Shown here: positions 1-8,720 of the stretch, piece by piece | Numbering within the stretch: the stretch's first letter is position 1 | Layout of the letters: every line of letters starts with the position of its first letter | Assembly: GCA_030668485.1 (NCBI GenBank) | Contig: DAOUTW010000019.1 | Coordinates: forward strand, 1 to 64,000 | From: Candidatus Zixiibacteriota bacterium | Lineage (GTDB): Bacteria > Zixibacteria > MSB-5A5 > GN15 > JAAZOE01 | DNA length: 64,000 nucleotides | Direction: 5' to 3' | The notes under the pieces: model-generated | What the model was told of the DNA's origin: nothing | Database searches by the model: none | The model's input: the letters and a program-made list of their open reading frames with translations, nothing else | Program-made: the position numbers and the translations under genes

Positions 1-123
1 TCCCAGTTCAAACTCCATTTTTAAAGACAGTATACCGTCGGGCAATTCAGTCACGGTTTGGTCGGCGTAACGCATTGATTCCATGTAGGATGGCCAGGCT
101 GTCGATTGAAGCCAATACTTCAT
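1..123 (-). CDS. Partial ORF at the left edge, possible WYL-domain fragment
   Basis: An open frame runs from an ATG at 123 off the left edge (41 codons seen). The stretch W-x-S-x-x-W ... ELPDGILSLKMEF resembles the C-terminal part of WYL-domain transcriptional regulators, where an ELPDG turn precedes a beta strand. An in-frame stop lies four codons upstream of the ATG and no Shine-Dalgarno is evident, so this may be a truncated remnant rather than the start of an intact gene. The downstream end is not visible. Confidence 0.3.
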   Translation of the reverse strand, partial: MKYWLQSTAWPSYMESMRYADQTVTELPDGILSLKMEFELG

Positions 124-424
124 TTGGTTTGGTTAGTTATTTTGTACAGTTGAAAATTCGGGATTGTTTCCCGTCAGCCTAATCCGGACAGGTAGGACTT
201 ACAATTAAGACGTGGTTTTGTAGCTTTGGCATATCAGAGAGGAGTTTATCATGAGTGCCAAAGGAAACCAGAGTCCGGAATCGATAGTTGGTGATATTTT
301 CTAATTTGATCATTCGCACTAAATCCTTTGAAATCCTTTAATTGCACTATTCATGTCTGATCGCATCAATCGGGTTGGCAATTGAATGATGTTATTGACA
401 GTTGCCTGGTGTGCATAATTTTGC
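124..424. other. Intergenic stretch with a possible 17-codon ORF
   Basis: About 300 bases without a convincing gene. The only coding-like element is a plus-strand mini-ORF at 251-304 (MSAKGNQSPESIVGDIF) preceded by GAGGAG about 7 bases upstream. It could be a leader peptide or the start of a gene lost by deletion. The right half should carry the end of the minus-strand permease transcript, but no clear intrinsic terminator is visible. Confidence 0.3.
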
Positions 425-2806
425 TTATTCCGAACGAAGCGCGTCAACCGGATTAGATCGCGCCGCCCGGAGAGCTTGCGAGCCGACCGTCACCGAAGCA
501 ACCGCCAGCGCAATCATAGTCGGGACCAAGAACAGCCAGCCATTCATTTCAACGTGATATGGGAAATCCTCCAGCCATCCACTCAGAAGATACCAGGAGA
601 TCGGCCAGGCAACTAAACTGGACAAAGCCACCAGAATTATAAACTCCCGGGTCATCACCATGACCAACTGCTGGATAGAGGCACCGATAACCTTGCGAAT
701 GCCAATTTCTTTGGTTCGCCTCTCAGCTGCAAAGGCGGACAGCCCTAAAAGACCCAGGCAGGCAATGAACACACCCAATGCGGAGAAGACGGAAAACAAA
801 TACATCAACTTGCGAAATTCATCATAACGCTCGGCAATCAGGTTATCGAGATACTTCGCGTCAGGCGCCTTTTCTGAGAATACTTCTTCGTACACCGAAG
901 CAACTTGTGTCTTCATTTGTGCTTGATTCTCGTCTGGCAATTCCAGGGCCAACACCCGCCCTTTTCCATTTCGATGGAGAATCACTGTTGGCTGTATCTC
1001 GTAATTGAGAGGGTGCGCGTGAAAATCCTTAACCACACCAATCACAGTGTAGCTGTTATCGGAACTCATTAGCTGGAATCCAATCGGCTCCTTGATACCC
1101 ATTCTTTTAACCGCGGTTTCGTTGATCAAGACCATTCTGGCGTCGTCTGAATACACTTCGCTATCCCATGACTCTCCGGTAACGAGTTCTAGTTTAAGCG
1201 TTTTGACGTAATCGTTGTCTCCGCCAAAATAATTAAACATTACTTTCTTGCCTTCGTCGTAGCTCTCAGGATGAAGTGACCGCAGGTTTGTCCTATTCTC
1301 ACCGGGGACCGCCGAGGCCAGAGTAAGGTTGGAAAGCCCATGACGGCTGAGTTCATTTTTGAACAGGACTTTTTTCTCATTGGATGCTTTGTCGGGGAGT
1401 TCATACAAAAGGATATTCTCGTGACTAAATCCAAGGTCAGCCGCTCCGGCAAATTCAATCTGCTCGTTGATGCCAAAAGTGAGACACATGAGGATGATAG
1501 CGCAGGTTGCCTGAAACGCAACCAGTACACGCCTTAGATTAAATCGACCGGTTGACTGGAAGGAACTGTTCTTGAAAACTTCCTGTGGGCGAAGGCGGGA
1601 AAGAATCACCGCCGGGTAGCTTCCTGCTATCAGACCTACCAAAAGAATCAAACTCGGTCCGGCCAGCCAGACTATCGGACTTTCCATAAGACCGATTGAG
1701 AGAGATCGGCCAGCATACTGTTCAAGAGCCGGGACAGTTAATTCAAAAACCACCAATCCAGCCGCCATAGCAATAGTGACCATAATGACGGACTCAGCTA
1801 AAAATTGATGCGCCAACTGCCATCTTCCGGCCCCAAACACTTTGCGAATCCCAACTTCTTTGGTTCGATGAGCCATACGAGCAGTCGTGAGATTGATATA
1901 GTTCATGCAGGCTATTGCCAAAAGCAACATGGCGATGCCTAAGAAAATATATATCGTCTGCATTGAACCTCTGGGGTCAAGTTCGTTGCTTAGGTCTGGA
2001 TTCAAGTAAATCGATTGCAAAGGTTGTAGTTCCAGTCTATATTCCTCAGCCTTGTCTCCCAGATGAACCGTCAGCAAATCCGGAATCTTAGCTTCAATAG
2101 ATGCCAGATCGACGTCTTCAGGCAAAAGCAAGTAGGTGTAAGCTTTACCCCACCAACCTTCCCAGGTGGTAAGATCCTCTCCCATAGTCTCAAGGGTTGC
2201 ATAGGAAGCAAGGAAATTAGTTTTGAGCTGGGTGTTGTCCGGCATGTCACTCATTACGCCGGTAATCATCATTTCTATATCGTCATGAATTCTGACTGTT
2301 TGACCAATCGGATCAGTGTTTGGGAAGAAGCTTTCACGGATACTCTGTGATATTATCAAGCTATTTGGTCTCAAGAGAGCGGTCGCTTGGTTTCCGTTTA
2401 TGAGCGGAATAGAAAAGACCTCAAGCATTTCGGGGTCAACCATCAGGAATTGAGTTTCTACAATAAACTGATCGTGTCCGAACTCTATTTGAACGTCCCG
2501 GTCCTGGTAAATTCTGGCCTGTTGTTCAATTTCCGGCATAGTTTCTTTCAGGGCCGGTCCGGCTGGGTGCATGATATTGGCCGTTGAGACCATATCATCA
2601 TCGCCTTCCCAAAAGCAAACTACCCGGTAGATATTATCGGCGTTAGGATAATGCGATTCAAAGCTATACTCGTATGAAACATAGGCCAATATCAAAAGAC
2701 AAGAACCGAGTCCGAGGGCAAGGCCAAGGATGTTGATACAAGTATAGAGTTTTTGTTCTCTTAGTGACCTCAAGGCGGTTATCAGATAGTTGCGAATCAT
2801 AATCAA
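425..2806 (-). CDS. MacB/FtsX-type ABC transporter permease, double-domain form
   Basis: Inner-membrane permease of about 793 residues in the large two-unit architecture: an N-terminal TM helix (INILGLALGLGSCLLILAYV), a periplasmic MacB-type core region, three TM helices, a second TM-periplasmic unit, and three final TM helices. Each FtsX domain carries the family signature R-T-KEIGIRKV(F/I)GA near residues 315 and 700. MacB-type permeases transduce ATP hydrolysis to the periplasm rather than forming a classical channel. It lies downstream of the ATPase and adaptor genes on the same strand and probably completes a three-part exporter. No substrate can be inferred. Between it and the ATPase lies a broken copy of another permease start, so an intact tandem permease was probably lost. 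Confidence 0.9.
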   Translation of the reverse strand: MIMIRNYLITALRSLREQKLYTCINILGLALGLGSCLLILAYVSYEYSFESHYPNADNIYRVVCFWEGDDDMVSTANIMHPAGPALKETMPEIEQQARIYQDRDVQIEFGHDQFIVETQFLMVDPEMLEVFSIPLINGNQATALLRPNSLIISQSIRESFFPNTDPIGQTVRIHDDIEMMITGVMSDMPDNTQLKTNFLASYATLETMGEDLTTWEGWWGKAYTYLLLPEDVDLASIEAKIPDLLTVHLGDKAEEYRLELQPLQSIYLNPDLSNELDPRGSMQTIYIFLGIAMLLLAIACMNYINLTTARMAHRTKEVGIRKVFGAGRWQLAHQFLAESVIMVTIAMAAGLVVFELTVPALEQYAGRSLSIGLMESPIVWLAGPSLILLVGLIAGSYPAVILSRLRPQEVFKNSSFQSTGRFNLRRVLVAFQATCAIILMCLTFGINEQIEFAGAADLGFSHENILLYELPDKASNEKKVLFKNELSRHGLSNLTLASAVPGENRTNLRSLHPESYDEGKKVMFNYFGGDNDYVKTLKLELVTGESWDSEVYSDDARMVLINETAVKRMGIKEPIGFQLMSSDNSYTVIGVVKDFHAHPLNYEIQPTVILHRNGKGRVLALELPDENQAQMKTQVASVYEEVFSEKAPDAKYLDNLIAERYDEFRKLMYLFSVFSALGVFIACLGLLGLSAFAAERRTKEIGIRKVIGASIQQLVMVMTREFIILVALSSLVAWPISWYLLSGWLEDFPYHVEMNGWLFLVPTMIALAVASVTVGSQALRAARSNPVDALRSE

Positions 2807-2851
2807 ACACTCACTTTCAAAATCTATTCGTACTTCGACGATTCAATTGGA

Positions 2852-3007
2852 TTAGCCGAGACTGCCTATATCGCTTGATAGCTGACGGTAAAGAAAGCAG
2901 CGACTAAAGCACGCAAGGCCAACAGCTAGCCCAGCAATATTTAAAAGGGTGATTCCACCTTGACACTTTGCGGATCGCAATGCGATCTTGAGATAATTCT
3001 TAAGCAT
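2852..3007 (-). pseudogene. Truncated MacB-type permease start (51 codons)
   Basis: The ATG overlaps the end of the ATPase gene, as expected for a translationally coupled next gene. The product begins MLKNYLKIALRS and continues with LLNIAGLAVGLACF, the conserved first TM helix of MacB/FtsX permeases. After residue 35 similarity fades and a stop follows at 51 codons. The canonical helix and the overlap show that an authentic permease gene began here. The 45 bases to the intact permease start hold no further homology, so the fragment looks like a deletion or recombination scar. Confidence 0.7.
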
Positions 3008-3686
3008 GTCCAGCCTTTATATCTTCTGTTACAACAGCACCGTCAAAGAGGTTGATGGTACGACGGCAGTAGTCGGCAAACGCCTGCGAATGAGTAACCA
3101 TTACAATAGTCGTACCTGCTTCGTTTAGTTGAGTCAGGCAGGTCATCACATCTTGTCCGTGGGCCGAATCGAGATTACCGGTTGGCTCATCGGCGAGAAT
3201 CAGTTTAGGATTGGCAACGACCGCACGGGCGACAGCTACACGTTGCTGTTGACCACCAGAAAGCTGTTGCGGAAAATGCTTTGCACGGGCAATTATCGCA
3301 AATTGTTCAAGTGCCTTGTTGACCCGGGATTTTCTCTCCGAGGCGGCAATTCCCAGATACAAGAGAGGCAGTTCGACGTTTTCAAAGATCGTCAGTTCAT
3401 CGATAAGGTTGAAGTTTTGGAACACAAAGCCGATATTGTTTTTTCGTAAACTGGCTCGTTGGCGTTCAGTATGTTGGGAGACTTCAGTCCCCAACAGATG
3501 ATATTCTCCGCCGGTAGGGTTATCTAAAAGTCCAAGAACATTCAATAGGGTTGATTTGCCACAACCAGAGGGTCCCATAATTCCGACAAACTCACCTTCT
3601 GCGATGTGGATGCCAATATTGTTCAGTGCAGTTGTTTCGATGTCTTCAGTTCGGTAAGTTTTTTGCAGGTTGACGGTGCGAATCAT
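3000..3686 (-). CDS. ABC transporter ATP-binding protein, MacB/LolD type
   Basis: Cytoplasmic ATPase of 228 residues powering the adjacent permease. Walker A is GPSGCGKST, the ABC signature LSGGQQQRVAVARA and Walker B LILADEPTGNLDS, followed by the switch histidine (VTHS). This is the complete MacB/LolD-type set. The start at 3686 (MIRTVNLQKTY) was chosen because AAAGGAA lies about 8 bases upstream; an ATG nine codons earlier (3713) lacks a comparable site. The stop overlaps the ATG of the permease remnant. The adaptor gene ends 37 bases upstream of this start, so the three genes probably form one operon. Confidence 0.93.
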   Translation of the reverse strand: MIRTVNLQKTYRTEDIETTALNNIGIHIAEGEFVGIMGPSGCGKSTLLNVLGLLDNPTGGEYHLLGTEVSQHTERQRASLRKNNIGFVFQNFNLIDELTIFENVELPLLYLGIAASERKSRVNKALEQFAIIARAKHFPQQLSGGQQQRVAVARAVVANPKLILADEPTGNLDSAHGQDVMTCLTQLNEAGTTIVMVTHSQAFADYCRRTINLFDGAVVTEDIKAGHA

Positions 3687-3723
3687 AGTTTTTATTCCTT
3701 TCAACATTGTCATTATATTTTTC

Positions 3724-4992
3724 CTATTTCAATACGAGTTGATCTACGTCGCCGAATGTCTCATAGGAGGAAGTGACTACTTTGTCACCAATATTCAGTC
3801 CTTCGAGCACTTCATAGTAGATCGAATTTGAGCGACCGAGACGAATCTCACGTTTTTTGGCCAGATTGTCTTTTTCATCTACAACATAAACCCATTGACC
3901 ACCAGTGCTTTGCCAGAAAGCTCCGCGCTTAAGCAGAATCGCTTCGGAGGAGCCACCCAGATCAAGACGGATACGAAGTGTTTGGCCGCGTCGCATTCCT
4001 TTGGGAGCGCTTCCGACGAATTGCATGTCCACTTCAAAGCGACTGTTGACAACCTCGGGGTAAATTTTCTCAACCAGCAGTTCAATGTCTTCATCATCAA
4101 ATGTAGAGGTTGCTTTTTGTCCGACCTGTACTCTTGAGAGATAATGCTGGTCCACCTGGACTCTCGCTTTGAAACCTACCGGAATATCTATTCTCCCCAA
4201 CTGTTCGCCACGATTCTTAGTTTGTCCAATTTCTGCATTCAACGAGGTCAACTGCCCGTCTATTGGGGCTCGTAACGTAAGATTATCGAGATTCTTCTTA
4301 ACCATGTCGAGGTTAGCCTCCATTCGATTCAATCCCTCTTCAAGTTGATCAACCTGTGTCTCCCTGAAAACAGAATCTTGTCGTGCATTTTCAGCTGTTA
4401 GCTCAAGCTTTGCGGTGTAGTACTCAAATGCCTCTTTGGCTTCATCGAATATTCTTACCGAGATTAACTCCTTTTTCAGAAGCGCTCGAGAGTCTTCGTA
4501 AGTACGCTTTTTCTGTGAAAGTTGGTATCTCAAATCAAGCAGTTGTTCGGTCATTCGAAGCCGATTCTGCTGCATAGCTAAATGAGTGTTTCGCAAGTTA
4601 TTCGATTGCTGAAAAAGCTCTGCTTCACGAAACATGATATCCAAAAGAAGATTAGTATTAGCCAGTCGCAGAATAGGGTCCCCTTTGTTGACATAAGAAC
4701 CTGCCTCAACAAATACCGAGTCCACCTGTCCACCCTCAGTTGCATCCAGAAATATCGTGCGAAGAGGAATCACTGTGCCTGTTTCAGGAATGAACTCCTG
4801 AAATTCACCGACGGTAACATCTGAAATAGAAATACGTTCGGTATCTACATTTAATCTGGAACTGTGGTCCCAAAAAATCAGATTGTAAAAAATCATTATT
4901 CCGGCAAGAGTGCCAACAGATGAATAAACAATCTTCCTGATGGTCCAGAATTTTCGTTCGACCCGTCTATCCATACCCGAGATATCACTCAT
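3724..4992 (-). CDS. HlyD/MacA-family periplasmic adaptor of an ABC exporter
   Basis: Membrane-fusion protein of 422 residues. A cytoplasmic N-terminus with one TM helix (residues 20-42) leads into a lipoyl/biotinyl half-motif (GQVDSVFVEAGSYVNKGDPILRL), a long alpha-helical hairpin of about 140 residues rich in Q, E, R and L, the second lipoyl half (NLTLRAPIDGQL), a beta-barrel, and the membrane-proximal domain ending GDKVVTSSYE. Such adaptors link inner-membrane permeases to a TolC-type duct; none is encoded in this operon, so an outside TolC is presumably used. It is the first gene of the minus-strand operon, 68-93 bases downstream of a sigma-54-like promoter and divergent from the NtrC-type regulator. 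Confidence 0.9.
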   Translation of the reverse strand: MSDISGMDRRVERKFWTIRKIVYSSVGTLAGIMIFYNLIFWDHSSRLNVDTERISISDVTVGEFQEFIPETGTVIPLRTIFLDATEGGQVDSVFVEAGSYVNKGDPILRLANTNLLLDIMFREAELFQQSNNLRNTHLAMQQNRLRMTEQLLDLRYQLSQKKRTYEDSRALLKKELISVRIFDEAKEAFEYYTAKLELTAENARQDSVFRETQVDQLEEGLNRMEANLDMVKKNLDNLTLRAPIDGQLTSLNAEIGQTKNRGEQLGRIDIPVGFKARVQVDQHYLSRVQVGQKATSTFDDEDIELLVEKIYPEVVNSRFEVDMQFVGSAPKGMRRGQTLRIRLDLGGSSEAILLKRGAFWQSTGGQWVYVVDEKDNLAKKREIRLGRSNSIYYEVLEGLNIGDKVVTSSYETFGDVDQLVLK

Positions 4993-5069
4993 ACAATAAT
5001 TCTCACATTATATGTTTCTGTTCAAAATCTTTAAGACGTCAAAATCTCGTCTTGGTTGCTTTAGAACAC

Positions 5070-5085
5070 TACAATAATCGTGCCA
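5070..5085 (-). promoter_or_regulatory. Sigma-54-type (-24/-12) promoter candidate for the exporter operon
   Basis: On the minus strand the site reads TTGGCACGATTATTGTA. The -24 block TGGCACG is a perfect match to the sigma-54 consensus and the spacing to the -12 TTG is correct. The -12 GC dinucleotide is GT, a weakening deviation. It lies about 80 bases upstream of the adaptor start and next to a divergently encoded sigma-54 activator. The same 15-base core recurs upstream of the second exporter operon. Confidence 0.6.
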
Positions 5086-5098
5086 ATTCACGTAAGCC

Positions 5099-5111
5099 GT
5101 TGTTATACAAC
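5099..5111. promoter_or_regulatory. Palindrome upstream of the sigma-54 site
   Basis: GTTGT-TAT-ACAAC, perfect 5-base arms, 14 bases upstream of the -24 element. It could be a proximal operator, but short palindromes occur by chance. Confidence 0.3.
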
Positions 5112-5161
5112 AAACGAACATTATTGTGGTGGGGTTTTACTGCGCGCTTATGGAGGTTTGC

Positions 5162-5177
5162 TGTACGATTTCGTACA
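5162..5177. promoter_or_regulatory. Perfect inverted repeat, candidate activator-binding site
   Basis: TGTACGA-TT-TCGTACA: two perfect 7-base arms with a 2-base spacer, about 80 bases upstream of the -24/-12 element and 170 bases upstream of the regulator gene. This position and symmetry suit an enhancer site for a Fis-type HTH dimer such as the NtrC-family protein encoded next door. Confidence 0.45.
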
Positions 5178-5350
5178 CTAAATTCCTTGCTCCAAAGCAA
5201 CTATCGGATTACTTTGTCCGTAAGTCACTGTTAGCCCACGATCTGAAATGATTTCTCGTGATGGTATGTTTTCTGCTTTCATCTTTACATTGAAAGCGCC
5301 AACGATTAGAAACGCACGAGAAGTGAAAGTGACAATGGAGTGTGTGACGG

Positions 5351-6736
5351 ATGAGCGAATTGAATTATAGTTCAAGCCGAATCCTTGTAGTTGATGACGA
5401 CCCTGATGTGCTTTTGGCGGCACGACTACTGCTTAAGCAGCATGTAGCCGAGGTAGTCACCGAACCTGATCCCAATCGAATCCAGGAACATCTTGGTTCG
5501 AGCGATTTTGATGCAGTTATGTTGGATATGAATTTTACCCGGGATCAGACGAGCGGTGAAGAGGGGCTCCATTGGCTCAAGCAGATTATCAATTGGGACC
5601 CCGAAATGGTCGTAGTAATGATCACTGCATACGGTGACGCCGAAATTGCCGTTCACGCGATCAAGACCGGAGCGACTGATTTTGTTCTAAAGCCGTGGCA
5701 AAATGAAAAGCTGGTTGCCACGATGTTCTCCTCTCTGAAGCTTCACCATTCACAAAAAGAGGTTGGGAATCTTAAACAGTCTCGACGACAGTTAAGTGCT
5801 GACATGGATCAGCCGTTTGGGGATTTTATTGGTTCAAGTAAGGCAATGAAAGAGGTGATCGCCACTATCGAGAAGGTGGCAGTAACCGACGCGAACGTTC
5901 TGATAACAGGAGAGAATGGAACTGGCAAAGAATTGGCCGCGAGGGCAGTTTACCGACGATCGCTTCGTGCAGGTGAAGTCTTTGTCAAAGTTGATATGGG
6001 ATCAATAGCCGAAACGCTGTTTGAATCGGAGCTGTTTGGTCATGTAAAGGGAGCTTTCACCGATGCAAAAGAAGATCGCGCTGGCAGATTTGAAATTGCA
6101 TCAGGGGGGACACTTTTTCTGGATGAAATTGGGAATATCCCGATCACACTACAGGCTAAACTATTGACCGTTTTGCAAAGTCGCCAGGTTACCAGAGTAG
6201 GTTCAAACAGTACAATACCAATTGATATTAGACTAATATCAGCCTCGAATATGCCGATCGAGGAATTGGTGGGAAATAAGCTCTTTCGCCAGGATTTGCT
6301 CTATCGAATTAATACAGTTGAGATTGTTATACCACCGCTCAGAGAAAGGATTGATGATATTGATGATCTGGCAGAGTATTATCTCAAGATGTATGCGGGG
6401 AAATATAAGAAGAGGGTGAATGGCATCACACCCGCTGGCATTCATAAGCTCAAATGCCAACCTTGGCGCGGCAACATAAGAGAACTTCAGCATACCCTTG
6501 AACGAGCGGTTATTATGAGCGAGTCGGATCAGTTGACACCGGATGATTTCCCCTTTAGCCAAAGCGGTGATGTGACTGACTCAAAACTTATGGCGAGTCA
6601 TAATTTGGAAAAGATTGAGCGGTCGATAATTGTTCGTGTGCTCTCTTTGAATGACAACAATATCAGCCACGCTGCAGAAGCATTGGGACTCACACGAACA
6701 TCACTCTATCGCCGTATGCAAAAACATGGTCTTTAG
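5351..6736 (+). CDS. NtrC-family sigma-54-dependent response regulator
   Basis: Response regulator of 461 residues. The receiver domain (residues 8-125) has the acidic pair DDD, a phospho-acceptor Asp in VMLDMNF and a K in VLKPW. The AAA+ domain (155-385) has Walker A GENGTGKE, Walker B GGTLFLDEIGN and an R-finger region. The C-terminal Fis-type HTH is NISHAAEALGLTRTSLYRRM. The sigma-54 contact loop reads GAFTDA instead of GAFTGA. The gene is divergent from the ABC exporter and overlaps the kinase gene by 11 bases. It most likely activates the exporter operon through the sigma-54-like promoter between them. The exact start is uncertain; the ATG at 5351 has only a weak upstream purine run. Confidence 0.93.
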   Translation: MSELNYSSSRILVVDDDPDVLLAARLLLKQHVAEVVTEPDPNRIQEHLGSSDFDAVMLDMNFTRDQTSGEEGLHWLKQIINWDPEMVVVMITAYGDAEIAVHAIKTGATDFVLKPWQNEKLVATMFSSLKLHHSQKEVGNLKQSRRQLSADMDQPFGDFIGSSKAMKEVIATIEKVAVTDANVLITGENGTGKELAARAVYRRSLRAGEVFVKVDMGSIAETLFESELFGHVKGAFTDAKEDRAGRFEIASGGTLFLDEIGNIPITLQAKLLTVLQSRQVTRVGSNSTIPIDIRLISASNMPIEELVGNKLFRQDLLYRINTVEIVIPPLRERIDDIDDLAEYYLKMYAGKYKKRVNGITPAGIHKLKCQPWRGNIRELQHTLERAVIMSESDQLTPDDFPFSQSGDVTDSKLMASHNLEKIERSIIVRVLSLNDNNISHAAEALGLTRTSLYRRMQKHGL

Positions 6737-8072
6737 GCATTTTAGAATACAAATCATCTCGCGCGTTCTCATTTTATGCGTGACTATTTTGGCTATAGCC
6801 TGGCTCCTGAGTGCAACTGAGAAGTATGTCACGACCGGGATGGTTATCCTATTGTTCATTCTACAGGTGATTTTTCTCATTCGATTTGTTGAAAAAACAA
6901 ATCGCACGATGGCACAGTTCCTGCAAGCGATTGAATACGACGATTTTACTCAGTCTTTCGGAAATGTTTCTGGTGGAAAATCGTTCGACGAGTTGAATCA
7001 GGCCTTTGTCAAAGTTTCTGCGAATTTCCGAGAGGTTCGTATGGGGCGAGAGGAAAACTTTCGATACTTGCAGACGGTCGTTCAGCATGTTGGCGTCGGC
7101 ATGGTAGCATTTCAGGAGAGCGGAGAGGTCGAACTGTTTAATTCTACCGCCAAAAAGACGCTGCAGTTGGCATCTCTAAAAAACATCAACGACCTTGAAG
7201 CAATCAGCCCGGAGCTGCTTGAACGAATCGGATCACTCAAGCCGGGAGAGCGCGATCTGGTTCGAGTCACAATTGATAATAATTTGGTACAACTGTCTCT
7301 TCTTATGACTATCCTTATGATGCGCAATCGCAAAATAACTCTGGTGTCGTTTCAAAATATCTCAACTGAGCTTAACGAAAAAGAGATGCAGGCATGGCAG
7401 AATCTTATCAGGGTGTTCACTCATGAAATCAAGAATTCTCTGACACCAATCAGCTCGCTGGCTGGGACAATAGAAACGCTTTTGTTACCCGTATCATCAC
7501 GGCTGAAGGAACAGGATATTGAAAGAATGGCTGATATCTCAGAGGCACTAATGACAATCAAGAGTCGTTCAGAAGGCTTACATGAGTTTATTAATGCTTA
7601 TCGTGACTTGACAAACCTTCCCCAACCAGTGTTTGAATCGTTCAAAGTGACCTCTATGTTTGAGCGGGTTGGACAGCTTGTGAAAGATCAAATTCAATCA
7701 GGGGGGGTTAATTACTGTGTAGATATTTCGAATCAAACACTCTCGGTTACGGCAGACAGCCAAATGATTGAACAGGTGTTGATCAACCTGATCCTTAACT
7801 CAATCCAAGCTTTGGATGGATGTGAAAAACCGAAATTGACAGTGTGTGGGTTTGTCGATGATCAGAATCGAGTAACAATCACTGTCGAAGACAATGGCCC
7901 GGGGATTGCGAATACAGCAATTGACAAGATTTTCGTACCGTTCTTTACTACTAAGAAAAACGGCTCAGGAATTGGCCTAAGTCTGTCAAGACAAATCATG
8001 CGTCTTCACAAAGGTGAGTTGACCGTTTCCTCGGAACCTGATAAGAGTACGATTCTTACGATGCGTTTCTGA
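6726..8072 (+). CDS. Sensor histidine kinase, NtrB-like
   Basis: Membrane kinase of 448 residues, partner of the preceding regulator. Two TM helices occupy residues 8-52 with almost no periplasmic loop, so sensing is probably within the membrane. A PAS-like region (110-220) follows. The H-box is FTHEIKNSLTPISSLAG, the N-box LINLILNSIQAL, G1 DNGPGI, the F-box FVPFFTTKK and G2 GSGIGLSLS. The start at 6726 (MVFRHFRIQ) overlaps the regulator's stop by 11 bases, which suggests translational coupling; a start at 6651 would extend deep into the regulator's HTH and is unlikely. Confidence 0.92.
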   Translation: MVFRHFRIQIISRVLILCVTILAIAWLLSATEKYVTTGMVILLFILQVIFLIRFVEKTNRTMAQFLQAIEYDDFTQSFGNVSGGKSFDELNQAFVKVSANFREVRMGREENFRYLQTVVQHVGVGMVAFQESGEVELFNSTAKKTLQLASLKNINDLEAISPELLERIGSLKPGERDLVRVTIDNNLVQLSLLMTILMMRNRKITLVSFQNISTELNEKEMQAWQNLIRVFTHEIKNSLTPISSLAGTIETLLLPVSSRLKEQDIERMADISEALMTIKSRSEGLHEFINAYRDLTNLPQPVFESFKVTSMFERVGQLVKDQIQSGGVNYCVDISNQTLSVTADSQMIEQVLINLILNSIQALDGCEKPKLTVCGFVDDQNRVTITVEDNGPGIANTAIDKIFVPFFTTKKNGSGIGLSLSRQIMRLHKGELTVSSEPDKSTILTMRF

Positions 8073-8169
8073 GATGGCCATAATAATAATTTTGGATGTA
8101 CGTCGTCAGACAATTCGGACAAAGTGTAATTAAATCTAAGACATAGTCTGTCTGATGGCAATCGCTTTT

Positions 8170-8356
8170 TTATAATCCTTTTTTCCTTTGTTTCATAGTT
8201 CTTTCTTTAATTCGATTTCTTTCTTCTAATATTCTTATCATCCGACCAGAGTAAACATCGGCCGGAGTCACATTGTCCAATGATTCGTGGTATCGCTGAT
8301 AATTATAATACTCTACGAAAGATTCAATCTGAGCCTTCATCATCCGGAGAGTAGTA
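8170..8356 (-). pseudogene. IS3-family transposase C-terminal remnant
   Basis: About 60 codons remain, ending at TAA 8170-8172. They read IESFVEYYNYQRYHESLDNVTPADVYSGR, then a basic tail KERTMKQRKKGL. This is the conserved C-terminal end of the IS3-family integrase core (Y-N..R.H.SL.N.TPA..Y). The DDE catalytic residues, the first reading frame and the inverted ends are missing, so the element is dead. It separates the AT-richer exporter module from the dockerin genes. Confidence 0.75.
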
Positions 8357-8663
8357 GTTATCCAACAGCAGGATGTTTTTCATCGATCAATGGTTGTCCT
8401 TGGTTGTCTGGTTCTGTACTTTTTCTGAAAGGAAATTGCCCCTAAGGGACAATTCTCACGGGATGCCGGGTAATTCTCTAAGCCTGCATCCTTCATTCCC
8501 TTATGGGAGATCAAACACGGTCTCTGCATTGCAGAAGCATCCCGAATTGCCCATTTCTCCGCCTTTCTGAATTTGGTGCAAATGGGTACAATCATGGACA
8601 AATTAACCAAATGCGCCGAAGTTCGATGACAGGATCAGGTACGGAGCAAGTTATTGTAATACA
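8357..8663. other. Intergenic stretch, no gene seen
   Basis: About 300 bases between the transposase remnant and the shared terminator. Short frames of 65-88 codons on both strands lack ribosome sites and recognisable products. One hairpin, TTGCCCCTTAGG-like around 8437-8455 (TTGCCC/GGGACAA arms), is visible. Possibly a remnant of mobile DNA. Confidence 0.4.
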
Positions 8664-8694
8664 AAAAGGATGCGCCGTTTGGGTGCATCCTTTT
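8664..8694. terminator. Shared-family intrinsic terminator (dockerin gene 1)
   Basis: Stem of 13 pairs with one G-T wobble: AAAAGGATGCGCC / GGGTGCATCCTTTT. A and T tracts flank it, so it can act on either strand. It lies 27 bases past the stop of the minus-strand dockerin gene. The same stem recurs after the other dockerin genes. Confidence 0.85.
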
Positions 8695-8720
8695 ATTATT
8701 TCACTTTTTATTCCAAATGA

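Noticed and set aside
5052-5423. Short frames on both strands in the divergent regulator/exporter gap
   Set aside because: No ribosome sites or recognised motifs; they overlap the promoter and palindromes.
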